64,000 bases of DNA, taken from the NCBI GenBank assembly GCA_964460845.1, contig CAYWRZ010000006.1:138091-202090 (forward strand). The letters run 5' to 3'. The DNA is from CAYWRZ01 sp964460845. Its GTDB lineage: Bacteria > Bacteroidota > Bacteroidia > Flavobacteriales_D > UBA2798. The number at the start of each line of letters is the position of its first letter. Position 1 is the first letter of the stretch. Of this stretch, positions 43,490 to 52,266 are shown one piece after another. A model generated the notes under the pieces. It was not told the origin of the DNA and searched no databases. It worked only from the letters and a program-made list of their open reading frames with translations. A program made the position numbers and the translations under genes.

Positions 43490-46400
43490 ATGCGACTTCG
43501 TTTTTGGGCGGGACTACTACTGTTTGGAATATTTTGTTCTCAGGTAAATGCACAATCGGGATGGGACTACATCCGAAAAAATGATCACCGTAAAGCCAAA
43601 GAAGCTTTTGAAACAGCCTTGGCTAAAGACTCCATGAACATTGAAGCCGTAAGCGGCATGGTTTTTCTGTGCGAAGTGCAGGATAATCAGGAGGGATTCC
43701 GGAAATATGCCAATAGGCTGGTGAAAAAAGATTGGAACGAGCATTATTTCAGGCTGTTTCCTGTCAACGAGTCGAGCGAAAAAATCCTGAAAAACGCCTC
43801 GCTGAGCGAAGCGGCAAAAATGAGCGTGTACCTGGCGAAGGCGCAGAATCTGAAGTACAACCGCAAATTCAACGAATCGACCCAAATTTACCGGGATCAT
43901 TTCAGCTTTTTGGAATGGAGTTACATCGGTCCTTTCGACAACATCAACGGATATGGGCATGTCATGGAATATCCCGTAGAAAAAGAAGCGTTCTCTACCG
44001 CCGCCGTATATCCCAACACCGTAAGAAATGAGTTGAAATGGGTCACCCCTTCATTGACCAATAAGCAGGGGTTTATCGATTTTTCGACACACCTGCAACT
44101 GAAAGAAGAAGGCACCTATTACGCGCAGGCTTTTTTCGAATACACCGGTCAGGAACCACTGGAGTTGCGTATCTCGCGCCGCTATCCCTGTAAAATATGG
44201 CTCGACGATCAGCTTGTCTTTGAAAAAAAGGATCTCGTGAACTTTCAATGGGATTTTGAACAGGTACAGCTTAATCCGGCAGCAGGCAAACACCGGATAC
44301 TCGTCAAATACGCCATTGGTGAATATTATACCGGAGCCGAAAACGGAGGCAGTTCCTTTTCTTTCGCTAACCTGCTGGCTTCTATCGATTGGGAAAATAT
44401 GGACGAGCTGGCGCTTCTTTCGATGTTTACCGAAAGCGGACAAGGGGAAGAAGGACTGGTAATACGCCTTACCGATGTCAACGGGAAACCCTCCGCTGCC
44501 CTGAAGGCGCTTCGTACCGAAGACGGCCTCGCCTACCTTACACAACCCCTTAGTTCCCGCCTCCGCGAAAAAGAAACGATGCTGTATTTCCGGGAACAGA
44601 TCACCAATAACCCTGACGACTGGTTTGCTTATTTCTGCTACTATCAGGCTGCCGTCAAAGCCGGACTGACCTACGAAACCGAAGAGTTTTTCTACCGCGC
44701 CTGGGAAAAGAATCCCGAGAGTGTGTTCTTCAAATACCTCGCAGGTATGGTACTGAAGCACAACGGAAAAAACGAAAAAAGCGATCGGGTGCTGAGCCAA
44801 ATCAACATGCGTCGTACACCGGTCATGCAACTGCTACGCAATGAGCTCAAAGAAATTGATCGGGACAACGAACCCGAAGATTACCTGCACAAACTACAGC
44901 AGATGCATGAAGTATCACCTTCTAATCTCCAGATTATCCGACAGATATTGCACTTCTACCGGAATCAGGGGCAGACTGCCGAAAGCAAAGCTTTTGCCCG
45001 GGAAATCGTGAAAAAATACCCCCGCTATAAAACTTCGCTCGAAGAATACCTCGAAGACAATTACAAACCTACCGACAGCCGCATCGGGAACAAGCGCGAA
45101 TACAATTCCAAAAAAGACGAAAAAGAAGCGGCCAAACATATCCGCAAGTATTACAGCACCGATAGCTACGAAAAACTTATCAATAAATACAAAGGCGAAA
45201 ACAATCCCGCCAAAGCGCTGTCCTACTACGACGAAATTCTCCAAATCGATCCCGACGATGCCGACACCCGTCAAAGCAAAGCCGAATATCTGTTTAACCT
45301 GAACCGTCAGCAGGAAGCCATCCGGGAACTACACATCATACTCGGATTCAAGCCCTACGACAACGAGATCTACGAGCTGCTGGGAGACATTTACGCCGAT
45401 CAAAAAGACAACCCGAAAGCCCTCGAATATTATCACCTTGCCAAAAAGCTGTCTGGCGGCTCCTCCGGCTACTTTTGGGGAAGTGGAAAAAGTCTCGATC
45501 AGAAAATAAGCCGACTTTCGGGTACCCGCCAGTTACGCAACAAATTCCAAACGCTGAGCATCGAAGAAATGCGCAAAGACGAAAGCTGGAAAACACTTTA
45601 CCCGCAAGAGGAATCGGTAGTGGTAGGCTATACCACCGATCTGCTTTATGAAGCCGACGGCTCGGTACACATGTATTCGCGAATGCTTATTCACATACAA
45701 ACCGAAGCGGGTGCCGCAAGCTGGACACAGTTCAACTTCAATTTCATGGGGAACCTCACCCTGGCGAAAGTGGTGAAAAAAGACAGTACCGAAGTGCTGC
45801 CCGATCGCAGCGGCTCTTTTGTCGTGTTTAAAAACCTCGAACCGGGCGACTATATCCGGCTCGAAGCCATCTCCGAATGGACCTCCGAATCGGAGTTAGG
45901 CCGTGAGTTCAACCTGTTCCTCCACCTTTTCTCACTACAAGCTCCCATCCATTACGCCAAATTTGAAATGGGCGTGCCCGAAGGTACCCCGCTGAACTAT
46001 CAAGGACACCGCATCGCTACCGAACCTCAGATCAAAACGGAAGACGGATTTGATTTTTACCGCTGGGAAAGCCGGCAGATTCCGAAAATTGTAGAAGAAG
46101 AAGCCATTGTCGATGCGTACGATATCTTCTCTATTCTGCAATTGACTACCGTCAAAGACTGGTCGCCCGTAGTAAACTGGTACATGGCCAAAACCTACCG
46201 GAAAACGGAGCCCAACTACGAACTGACCACCCTGCGCGACAGCATTATCAAACCCGGAATGACCGACAGCGCCAAAGTAGTAGCCATCTATAACTACATC
46301 ACCAAAGAAATCAACTACTCCTTTACACCGCTGCTGCAATCCAACTACATTCCGAAAAACACCGATCTTACCCTCTCGGCAAGAATAGGCGACTGCAAAG

Positions 46401-47341
46401 ACGTTTCGACCCTGATGATAAGCCTGCTGCAATCTGTAGGCATAGAAGCGTATTTCGTGCTGGTAAAAACCAATCAGTATTTCCACATGAAAACGCTGCC
46501 CGGATTGTTATTCGACCACGTAATTGCAGGGTACGAGCTTAACGGTAAAACCCATTATGTCGATCTCACCACGAATTACTACCCCTATTACGCACTGAAT
46601 GAAAACGACATCGAAGCCTGGGCACTGCGCATAAAGCCGGGAGAAACCGAGCTCTTCCAACTGCCCGCCGACCACCTCGATCCCCACAAAAACAAGGTAG
46701 TGCACGAAATAAAAGCACACCTCAACAAAGACAAATCGCTTGACCTTGAAATCGCTTCCGTGTTCCCCGGACTCGAAGGTGGACACATGCGCGAAATTCA
46801 CTACAACAAGTCAAAAGACAATTTCACGCAGGAACTGCTCAACCGCATGGGCAAAGGGATTTTTGAAAACCTGAACGTGGAAGAATCCGAGTTCAGCAAT
46901 CTGCCCGACTTCACCGAACCGCTCGAAGGTCGCTTTAAAATGAAATCCTACAGCTATTCGGATCACATTCTGAATATTCACTTCCTCCGGATTCCGTTCA
47001 TGACCGGCGTACGTTCGAGCACCGTGATTTCAGGCAGCAAACGCTTCAACGACATCGACCTGACCGAAATCACCCCCACCTCGCCCACCTTACAGAAAAT
47101 CACGCTCACTTTTGCCGAAGGCACCACCTTAGCCATGTTGCCCAAAGACGTGCATATCGATAATGAATTCGGCACTTACAGGTTGACGTTCAAAAAAATC
47201 AACGCCAATACGCTGTACATCGAAAAATACCAGCAGTTCTATATCTCCAAAATCGCCGTAGCCGACTTTGAACGATTCAAAGCTTTCTACCTCGATTTGC
47301 TCGAAAAAGACCGGACAAAAATTGCGATTAACGTAAAGTAA
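43490..47341 (+). CDS. Secreted TPR / DUF3857 / transglutaminase-like protein
   Basis: This is a 1283-residue protein with a signal peptide ending VNAQ. TPR-like helices come first (about 20-150). A beta-rich module starts near SFLEWSYIGPFDN (about 140-290). More TPRs follow (about 370-680, for example ALSYYDEILQIDPDDADTR). DUF3857 spans about 690-870. A transglutaminase-like domain (about 930-1060) has the catalytic Cys in ARIGDCKDVSTLMISLL, His in LFDHVIAGY and Asp in THYVDLT, so the triad is present. The C-terminal 200 residues are unassigned. Such proteins are widespread in Bacteroidota, and their substrates are unknown. No gene partner is evident. Confidence 0.85.
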   Translation: MRLRFWAGLLLFGIFCSQVNAQSGWDYIRKNDHRKAKEAFETALAKDSMNIEAVSGMVFLCEVQDNQEGFRKYANRLVKKDWNEHYFRLFPVNESSEKILKNASLSEAAKMSVYLAKAQNLKYNRKFNESTQIYRDHFSFLEWSYIGPFDNINGYGHVMEYPVEKEAFSTAAVYPNTVRNELKWVTPSLTNKQGFIDFSTHLQLKEEGTYYAQAFFEYTGQEPLELRISRRYPCKIWLDDQLVFEKKDLVNFQWDFEQVQLNPAAGKHRILVKYAIGEYYTGAENGGSSFSFANLLASIDWENMDELALLSMFTESGQGEEGLVIRLTDVNGKPSAALKALRTEDGLAYLTQPLSSRLREKETMLYFREQITNNPDDWFAYFCYYQAAVKAGLTYETEEFFYRAWEKNPESVFFKYLAGMVLKHNGKNEKSDRVLSQINMRRTPVMQLLRNELKEIDRDNEPEDYLHKLQQMHEVSPSNLQIIRQILHFYRNQGQTAESKAFAREIVKKYPRYKTSLEEYLEDNYKPTDSRIGNKREYNSKKDEKEAAKHIRKYYSTDSYEKLINKYKGENNPAKALSYYDEILQIDPDDADTRQSKAEYLFNLNRQQEAIRELHIILGFKPYDNEIYELLGDIYADQKDNPKALEYYHLAKKLSGGSSGYFWGSGKSLDQKISRLSGTRQLRNKFQTLSIEEMRKDESWKTLYPQEESVVVGYTTDLLYEADGSVHMYSRMLIHIQTEAGAASWTQFNFNFMGNLTLAKVVKKDSTEVLPDRSGSFVVFKNLEPGDYIRLEAISEWTSESELGREFNLFLHLFSLQAPIHYAKFEMGVPEGTPLNYQGHRIATEPQIKTEDGFDFYRWESRQIPKIVEEEAIVDAYDIFSILQLTTVKDWSPVVNWYMAKTYRKTEPNYELTTLRDSIIKPGMTDSAKVVAIYNYITKEINYSFTPLLQSNYIPKNTDLTLSARIGDCKDVSTLMISLLQSVGIEAYFVLVKTNQYFHMKTLPGLLFDHVIAGYELNGKTHYVDLTTNYYPYYALNENDIEAWALRIKPGETELFQLPADHLDPHKNKVVHEIKAHLNKDKSLDLEIASVFPGLEGGHMREIHYNKSKDNFTQELLNRMGKGIFENLNVEESEFSNLPDFTEPLEGRFKMKSYSYSDHILNIHFLRIPFMTGVRSSTVISGSKRFNDIDLTEITPTSPTLQKITLTFAEGTTLAMLPKDVHIDNEFGTYRLTFKKINANTLYIEKYQQFYISKIAVADFERFKAFYLDLLEKDRTKIAINVK

Positions 47342-47393
47342 AGCGCCGCATTATGGATATTTAATTTTTTTTTTCATCTTTGCACCGCGTTTA

Positions 47394-47493
47394 GCCCGGA
47401 TGGCGAAATTGGTAAACGTTGCGGTCTCAGAAGCCGTTGGAGNNNNNNNNNNTTGGAGTAACATCCTTGTGAGTTCGAGTCTCACTCCGGGCA
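47394..47493 (+). tRNA. tRNA-Leu (anticodon CAG), interrupted by ten N
   Basis: The acceptor arms GCCCGGA (47394-47400) and TCCGGGC (47486-47492) pair fully. The anticodon loop CTCAGAA (47426-47432) gives CAG, and the T-arm GTGAG-TTCGAGT-CTCAC is intact. The long variable arm marks Leu. Ten N (47443-47452) fall in that arm with TTGGAG on both sides; removing the N and one TTGGAG gives a normal arm. CCA is not encoded. A CATCTTTG element (47375-47382) resembles a -7 box. Confidence 0.92.
47443..47452. other. Assembly gap (10 N)
   Basis: This is a fixed-size run of N inside the tRNA-Leu variable arm. The identical hexamer on each side (47437-47442 and 47453-47458) suggests two contigs that really overlap. 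Confidence 0.95.
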
Positions 47494-47502
47494 CCCCCTC
47501 TC

Positions 47503-47529
47503 AAAGCCTCTTCTACAGAGGCTTTTTTT
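47503..47529 (+). terminator. Terminator of tRNA-Leu
   Basis: AAAGCCTC (47503-47510) pairs with GAGGCTTT (47518-47525) around a 7-nt loop and runs into T residues, 10 bp after the tRNA. Confidence 0.8.
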
Positions 47530-47610
47530 ATTTCAGGTGATAAAATCATTCTCCGGTTAACTTTCTGAAGGAAACTACGTTAAACTCCCTCTGTTCCAAA
47601 CCCTTTTCTT

Positions 47611-48990
47611 ATGCGTCTGCTGCTCTTCCCACTCTGTCTGTGGCCGGTCTTTGCTATAGCCCAACCCACACCTCAGGAAATAAGGCTTCCCTTTTCGGAA
47701 GGACAATGCCAGGTTCTCGAAAACCCGGTATCCACCCTACTTGATAGCCTTTACGACAGGCTTGCACCGGGCGAAGAACGAAAGCTGCTCTTACTAAGTA
47801 GCACCGAAGAAAGACAACGCACCGAAAGTCAGTTGCAGAGCCTGAGCGCCAAAAGAGCCGACCTTGTGCGGAATTATTTCGAGTTCGACCGCCACGAATC
47901 GGGACGCATACACCCGGTAGCCACTCCCTTCGAAAAGAAAAAGCCAGTAAAATCAAAAACCACCAGCAATAAAGCCTACCGCAATTTCGCACAAGCTACC
48001 CCCGCCATCTATACGCTTCTGCTCTATAAACCCGAAAACAGCCACACAGGCTATACCAGTATGGCACCGCCCTCTTTGTTAGGCAAACGCGGCGAAACGC
48101 AACACATCGAAGCCGAACGAGATTTCAGTACACGCCAGATTTATACGTTTGATCCTACGCAGGAATTGGTGGTGAGCGGTTCGAAAGGCGTGCAACTTCG
48201 ACTGAAAGCGGGCAGCCTCGTACAGCAAAACGGCGCCTTTCCCACCTGTAACGAAGTAACACTTATTCTGGAAGAATATCTTTCCCTCTCCGATATGCTA
48301 ACCGGAGACCTTTCTACCCACAGCAACGGACGAATGCTACAAACCGGGGGCATGGTCTATGTCATGGCCAGGTGCAGCGACAAAGAAATTCTAAAGCTGA
48401 AACCCGGTGCCGGCATTGAAATTTACCTGCCTCAACCCGAAACATTTCCCGAAATGCGCGTCTTTACCGGTCGCTCGAACCCCGAAGTGATGGACTGGAA
48501 GCTGTCCGAATCCGGAAAAGCCGATACCTATCCCCTATCGACCGCCACTGTGCCGGCCTTAACTCCCGATCCCGAAGAGCTGCCCACCGACGAAGAAAGT
48601 GACGGAGACGAAAGCGCAATAGACGGATACGTGCTGCGCTCCACCACGCTCGGCTGGATTAACTGCGATAAGTTCTACGACATCCCGAATGCCACTCAAC
48701 TGCTGGCTGCACACGAAAGCAAAGACACACTCTGCTACAGGCTGATATTTCCGACATTAAATTCTATTCTGCCGGGTTATCTCTATAGCCCCGGACCTGT
48801 GGTTAAATTCGACCAGATACCCGCAGGCGAAGAAGCCATTGTGGTCGCATATCGCGTGTCGGCCGATAAGAAAAAAGCCTGGTTCGGCGCGACAAGCCTT
48901 GTCACAGGCGAAATTCACAAGGCTCAACTCCAGTTGCGCGAAATACCTTACGCCTCGCTGCCCGAAGAATTTAAGCGTTTGCTCGATTAA
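47611..48990 (+). CDS. Secreted protein of unknown function
   Basis: The product has 459 residues and a signal peptide (LLLFPLCLWPVFAIAQ). A segment near residues 75-90 (LQSLSAKRADLVRNYF) resembles the RVxxYL region of OmpA-type domains. The middle (about 160-290) has VSGSKGVQLRLKAGSLV and MLQTGGMVYVMARC, recalling surface proteins with a ZU5-like beta domain. The C-terminal third has TTLGWINCDKFY, a motif I have seen in Bacteroidota secreted proteins without a known role. The gene is convergent with terC, overlapping by 4 bp. No function is assigned. Confidence 0.7.
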   Translation: MRLLLFPLCLWPVFAIAQPTPQEIRLPFSEGQCQVLENPVSTLLDSLYDRLAPGEERKLLLLSSTEERQRTESQLQSLSAKRADLVRNYFEFDRHESGRIHPVATPFEKKKPVKSKTTSNKAYRNFAQATPAIYTLLLYKPENSHTGYTSMAPPSLLGKRGETQHIEAERDFSTRQIYTFDPTQELVVSGSKGVQLRLKAGSLVQQNGAFPTCNEVTLILEEYLSLSDMLTGDLSTHSNGRMLQTGGMVYVMARCSDKEILKLKPGAGIEIYLPQPETFPEMRVFTGRSNPEVMDWKLSESGKADTYPLSTATVPALTPDPEELPTDEESDGDESAIDGYVLRSTTLGWINCDKFYDIPNATQLLAAHESKDTLCYRLIFPTLNSILPGYLYSPGPVVKFDQIPAGEEAIVVAYRVSADKKKAWFGATSLVTGEIHKAQLQLREIPYASLPEEFKRLLD

Positions 48991-49778
48991 GCCTCTTCCT
49001 GCGACTCCTCTTTTTCTTCTTCCCTACTCATCCTTTTCAGGAGCAGCAGGTTAAACACTTCCACCATCAGCGAAAAGCCCATAGCGAAATAGATGTAACC
49101 GCGCGGTACGTGAAAATGGAAGGCATCGGCCACCAGCAGCATACCGATCATCAGCAAGAACGAAAGGGCTAACATCACAATCGTCGGGTTGCGGTTAATA
49201 AAACGCCCCACCGCCGAAGCGAAAACCATCATAAAAATGATGGAAAGAATCACTGCCGAAACCATCAGCCCTATTTCTTCGGTAAGTCCTATGGCCGTAA
49301 GAATAGAATCGATAGAGAAAATAATATCGATAAGAATAATCTGCACAATCATGTACGAAGCCGCTTTGCGAATTTTACCCGGATCGGTAGGCAATACTTT
49401 CGGCTTTTTCCCGGCCGCACCTATCTTATGGTGAATCTCAAGCGTACTTTTGGTAATGAGAAACAAGCCTCCGACAAAAAGAATAATATCCCGCCAACTG
49501 AAGGCCGTGCCCGCCACCTCAAATACCGGTTGTGTAAGCTGCACGATGTAAGAAATTCCCATCAGCATAATAATCCGGAATACCAGCGCAAGGGTAAGTC
49601 CCAATAAGCGTATAAAACGCTGTTTTTCGGGCGGGGCTTTGTCCACCAAAATAGAAATAAACACCAGGTTATCTATCCCTAATACTATCTCCAGCACGGC
49701 CAGCGTCAAAAACGCCATCAGGCCGTCGAACGTGAGAAAAAAGTCGAAATGATGGAAAAATGCTTCCATAAAAGGCAT
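48987..49778 (-). CDS. TerC family integral membrane protein
   Basis: This is a membrane protein of about 263 residues with seven to eight spans. Conserved acidic motifs sit in VLEIVLGIDNLVFISIL and LIDIIFSIDSILTAIG, as in TerC/Alx proteins now linked to manganese or other metal export. The tail is Glu-rich (SREEEKEESQEEA). The TTG at 49790 lies inside a perfect -7 element (49795-49788, TACTTTTG), so translation more likely begins at ATG 49778 or 49769. It is divergent from the NUDIX gene. Substrate is not known. Confidence 0.88.
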   Translation of the reverse strand: MPFMEAFFHHFDFFLTFDGLMAFLTLAVLEIVLGIDNLVFISILVDKAPPEKQRFIRLLGLTLALVFRIIMLMGISYIVQLTQPVFEVAGTAFSWRDIILFVGGLFLITKSTLEIHHKIGAAGKKPKVLPTDPGKIRKAASYMIVQIILIDIIFSIDSILTAIGLTEEIGLMVSAVILSIIFMMVFASAVGRFINRNPTIVMLALSFLLMIGMLLVADAFHFHVPRGYIYFAMGFSLMVEVFNLLLLKRMSREEEKEESQEEA

Positions 49779-49787
49779 ATTATTTTC

Positions 49788-49795
49788 CAAAAGTA
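49788..49795 (-). promoter_or_regulatory. -7 element of the terC gene
   Basis: The minus strand reads TACTTTTG, matching TAnnTTTG. A TTTG 24 bp upstream (49823-49820) is somewhat far for a -33 box. RNA would start near 49782, only about four bases before ATG 49778. Confidence 0.45.
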
Positions 49796-49841
49796 GTGTT
49801 TATCCTACAGGTCTTCGCCCAAAGCATGTAATTTTATACCG

Positions 49842-50474
49842 GTGAACGAACTGCTTTCTCTGCTCCACACACACTGGTACCCGCTTCCCGGCGAAGCGGC
49901 ACACCGGCTTATGGCTCCCTATCGACGCACTACGGCCGAGCAGGTTAGCCGACTGCCTCTTTCTCCCCGCGAAAGCGCCGTGATGATCCTGCTCTATACA
50001 CGCAAAGACATTATTCACCTGGTACTCATCAAACGCAATACCTACGAAGGTGTGCACAGCGCACAAGTTAGCCTGCCCGGCGGACGACAAGACAGCACCG
50101 ATCCTTCGCTGACCTTTACCGCCCTGCGCGAAACGTTCGAAGAAATCGGGATAGAAGTGCGTAACGAAAACGTGATCGGACAACTCTCGCCCCTGTACAT
50201 TCCGCCCAGCAATTTTTTGGTCACACCCTATTTGGCTGCTATACAGGAAGAGCCCGTTTTTAGACCCGATCCGCGCGAAGTAAATTACCTGATAGAAATT
50301 CCGCTGCTGCACCTGCTCGACGAATCGCTGGTCGGCGAAACAACCGTAAGTCCGGCACAGGGCATACGCATGAAAGTACCCTGCTTTACCTTCGAAAACG
50401 AAATTGTATGGGGCGCTACCGCCGCTATTCTATGCGAATTGAAGCTGCTGTTAAAACGCGTGTATCCTCAGTAA
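49842..50474 (+). CDS. NUDIX hydrolase, CoA pyrophosphatase type
   Basis: This 210-residue enzyme probably cleaves CoA to 4'-phosphopantetheine and 3',5'-ADP. The UPF0035 signature is seen in HLVLIKRNTYEGVHSAQVSL followed by PGG, and the NUDIX helix in ALRETFEEIGIEV. Translation starts at GTG 49842. The 3' end overlaps the convergent TPR gene by 7 bp. The wider NUDIX family has other substrates, but the VHSAQVSLPGG stretch favours CoA. Confidence 0.85.
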   Translation: MNELLSLLHTHWYPLPGEAAHRLMAPYRRTTAEQVSRLPLSPRESAVMILLYTRKDIIHLVLIKRNTYEGVHSAQVSLPGGRQDSTDPSLTFTALRETFEEIGIEVRNENVIGQLSPLYIPPSNFLVTPYLAAIQEEPVFRPDPREVNYLIEIPLLHLLDESLVGETTVSPAQGIRMKVPCFTFENEIVWGATAAILCELKLLLKRVYPQ

Positions 50475-51544
50475 GAATTGCTGGAAAACCCGTTAGACAC
50501 GTTCACTTCGAGCGGATTAGCAATAAACCAGTCTATGAAAGTACGCCATTCTTTCTTATGCGCCTCCTGCCAGGCCACTGTGGCCTCCTCCTCGCCTTTC
50601 ATAAAAAGCCAGTAGTTATAAGCCTCGAAATGCCCCGCCTCTTTCAGGCGCTGATGATAGTCGAACAGCAAGTTGGGATATGTGCTGCTATGCCCCGAAG
50701 AGAACCACTGCTGAATAAATAATCCGCGTACGGCGGTCAGACTTTTAAGCGACAGCTCCGTTGTCTTTTCCAGCATCAAAGGAAACAGACTCTGCAACAT
50801 GGTCATCTCGTACGTCATCGCAAAAGGCAGGGTTTTCTTCCCTATTTCCATCACCGACACGCGCGAAAAATTTACCGAAGCCGCCGTATCCGAACTAAGC
50901 TTAATCGCATCGCTGTAGGTGTGGTACAACAGTGCGCTGATCTCTTCGGTACGAGCCGAGCCACGCTCGAGGTTCATAAACATTTCTCCGTACAATACCC
51001 CCCATATTTTCTCGGAAGTAGCGCAATAAATACGCGCCGCACGGTAATAGTTCGAAGGAAAATCGGGCGCTACTTCTATCCCTTTTTCATAAGAAAGCAA
51101 AGCCGTCTTATAGTTCTCCTGTGTCCAATAAATATTCCCCTTTTCTAAGTATAATCTGCCCGAAGAGGGAAATTTTTTCAAGCCTGCGTCGTACGTTTTC
51201 AACGCCGAAGCCGCATCGCCCGTCATGCTGTACAAATTGCCCGTCATTTGGTAACACTGGTCGTTTACATTCTTGTATTTCAGTGTTTTATTAAACGCAT
51301 CGAGCGATTTTTCATAGTCTTTTTTCAGGTAATAGGCATAGCCTATCTCGTACATATACAGGTAATTTTTCGGGTCGAGCTTTCTCGCTTCCTCAAGCAA
51401 AACCAGCGATTCGTCAATCTGCCCGGCATCCATCAGCGCTACGGCTTCGTGGGCTTTTTCATAAGCCTGCTGCTTGGCCGACTGACTCAGGCCCCACAAA
51501 GGAACGATGCAGCAAAATAAGAGAATCAGGTAGTTTTTTTTCAT
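50468..51544 (-). CDS. Secreted TPR-repeat protein
   Basis: This is a 358-residue protein with a signal peptide (LILLFCCIVPLWGLSQ). Five TPR-like helices pairs lie at about 25-190, for example YMYEIGYAYYLKKDYEKSLD and YLEKGNIYWTQENYKTALLS. The C-terminal half is helical but unassigned. ATG 51544 is chosen because it opens the signal peptide; an in-frame codon at 51574 adds ten unrelated residues. Its function is unknown; such proteins usually scaffold complexes at the envelope. Confidence 0.8.
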   Translation of the reverse strand: MKKNYLILLFCCIVPLWGLSQSAKQQAYEKAHEAVALMDAGQIDESLVLLEEARKLDPKNYLYMYEIGYAYYLKKDYEKSLDAFNKTLKYKNVNDQCYQMTGNLYSMTGDAASALKTYDAGLKKFPSSGRLYLEKGNIYWTQENYKTALLSYEKGIEVAPDFPSNYYRAARIYCATSEKIWGVLYGEMFMNLERGSARTEEISALLYHTYSDAIKLSSDTAASVNFSRVSVMEIGKKTLPFAMTYEMTMLQSLFPLMLEKTTELSLKSLTAVRGLFIQQWFSSGHSSTYPNLLFDYHQRLKEAGHFEAYNYWLFMKGEEEATVAWQEAHKKEWRTFIDWFIANPLEVNVSNGFSSNSY

Positions 51545-51627
51545 GTCAGTCAGGTTTAAAATCGATACAAACAAGATTCATGTACGTTCAATTTTCCATC
51601 AAAAATTCCTTTTTTGGCGGAGAAATT

Positions 51628-52266
51628 TTATTGGGCAGCAAACGCTTTTTCGCATTGTTTACGCAACTCTTCGGCCGCTTCGCAAATGCTGGAAGGGTTT
51701 ATCTCAGCGAGTTCCGGCACCGCTATGAGCGGCGCATTCGCGGCTGCCGCAATCACTTCGCGCGACGATTCTACCGGTTCGCCCGTCAGCAGCACCGCTT
51801 TCAGCGGAATCTGCCGCCGGCGAAGCATTTCGATGCTCAGCAGGGTATGGTTAATGCTGCCTAAGTAATAGCGGCTTACCAGCACCACCGGCAAGCCCAG
51901 GTGAAGAATCAGATCGCTTATTGTGAGGCCCTCTTTATTCAAAGGAACCAGCAATCCACCGGCGCCCTCTACCAGCAGCGGGCGGGGCGTAACAGGCAGC
52001 CTAAAATCAGAAAGCTGTATGTGCAGGCCCTCTTTGGCCGCCGCCGCGTGCGGACTGGCCGCTTCTTTCAGGCGATACCGCTCCGGATGGAAGCTCAGCT
52101 CAGGGCGGTTCACCCATGCTTTTACACGTTCGGTATCGGTCAGATCTTCTAATCCGGCTTGTACAGGCTTCCAGTAATCGGCTCCAAAAGCGCGGCACCA
52201 TAGCGCCGAAACCACAGTTTTGCCTACTCCCGTCCCGATTCCTGTCACAAACACCGATTCGTTCAT
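51628..52266 (-). CDS. bioD: Dethiobiotin synthetase BioD
   Basis: This enzyme closes the ureido ring of dethiobiotin from 7,8-diaminopelargonic acid, CO2 and ATP. The P-loop VFVTGIGTGVGKTVVSAL and the EGAGGLLVPL motif identify it; WKPVQAG and the VLVSRYYLGSINHTLLS segment are also typical. At 212 residues the length is normal. Its ATG overlaps the bioF stop by 4 bp. The preceding enzyme BioA is not in the window. Confidence 0.93.
   Translation of the reverse strand: MNESVFVTGIGTGVGKTVVSALWCRAFGADYWKPVQAGLEDLTDTERVKAWVNRPELSFHPERYRLKEAASPHAAAAKEGLHIQLSDFRLPVTPRPLLVEGAGGLLVPLNKEGLTISDLILHLGLPVVLVSRYYLGSINHTLLSIEMLRRRQIPLKAVLLTGEPVESSREVIAAAANAPLIAVPELAEINPSSICEAAEELRKQCEKAFAAQ

Noticed and set aside
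44051..44830. 259-residue minus-strand ORF
   Set aside because: It mirrors the strongly coding DUF3857 gene and has no start region or domain of its own.
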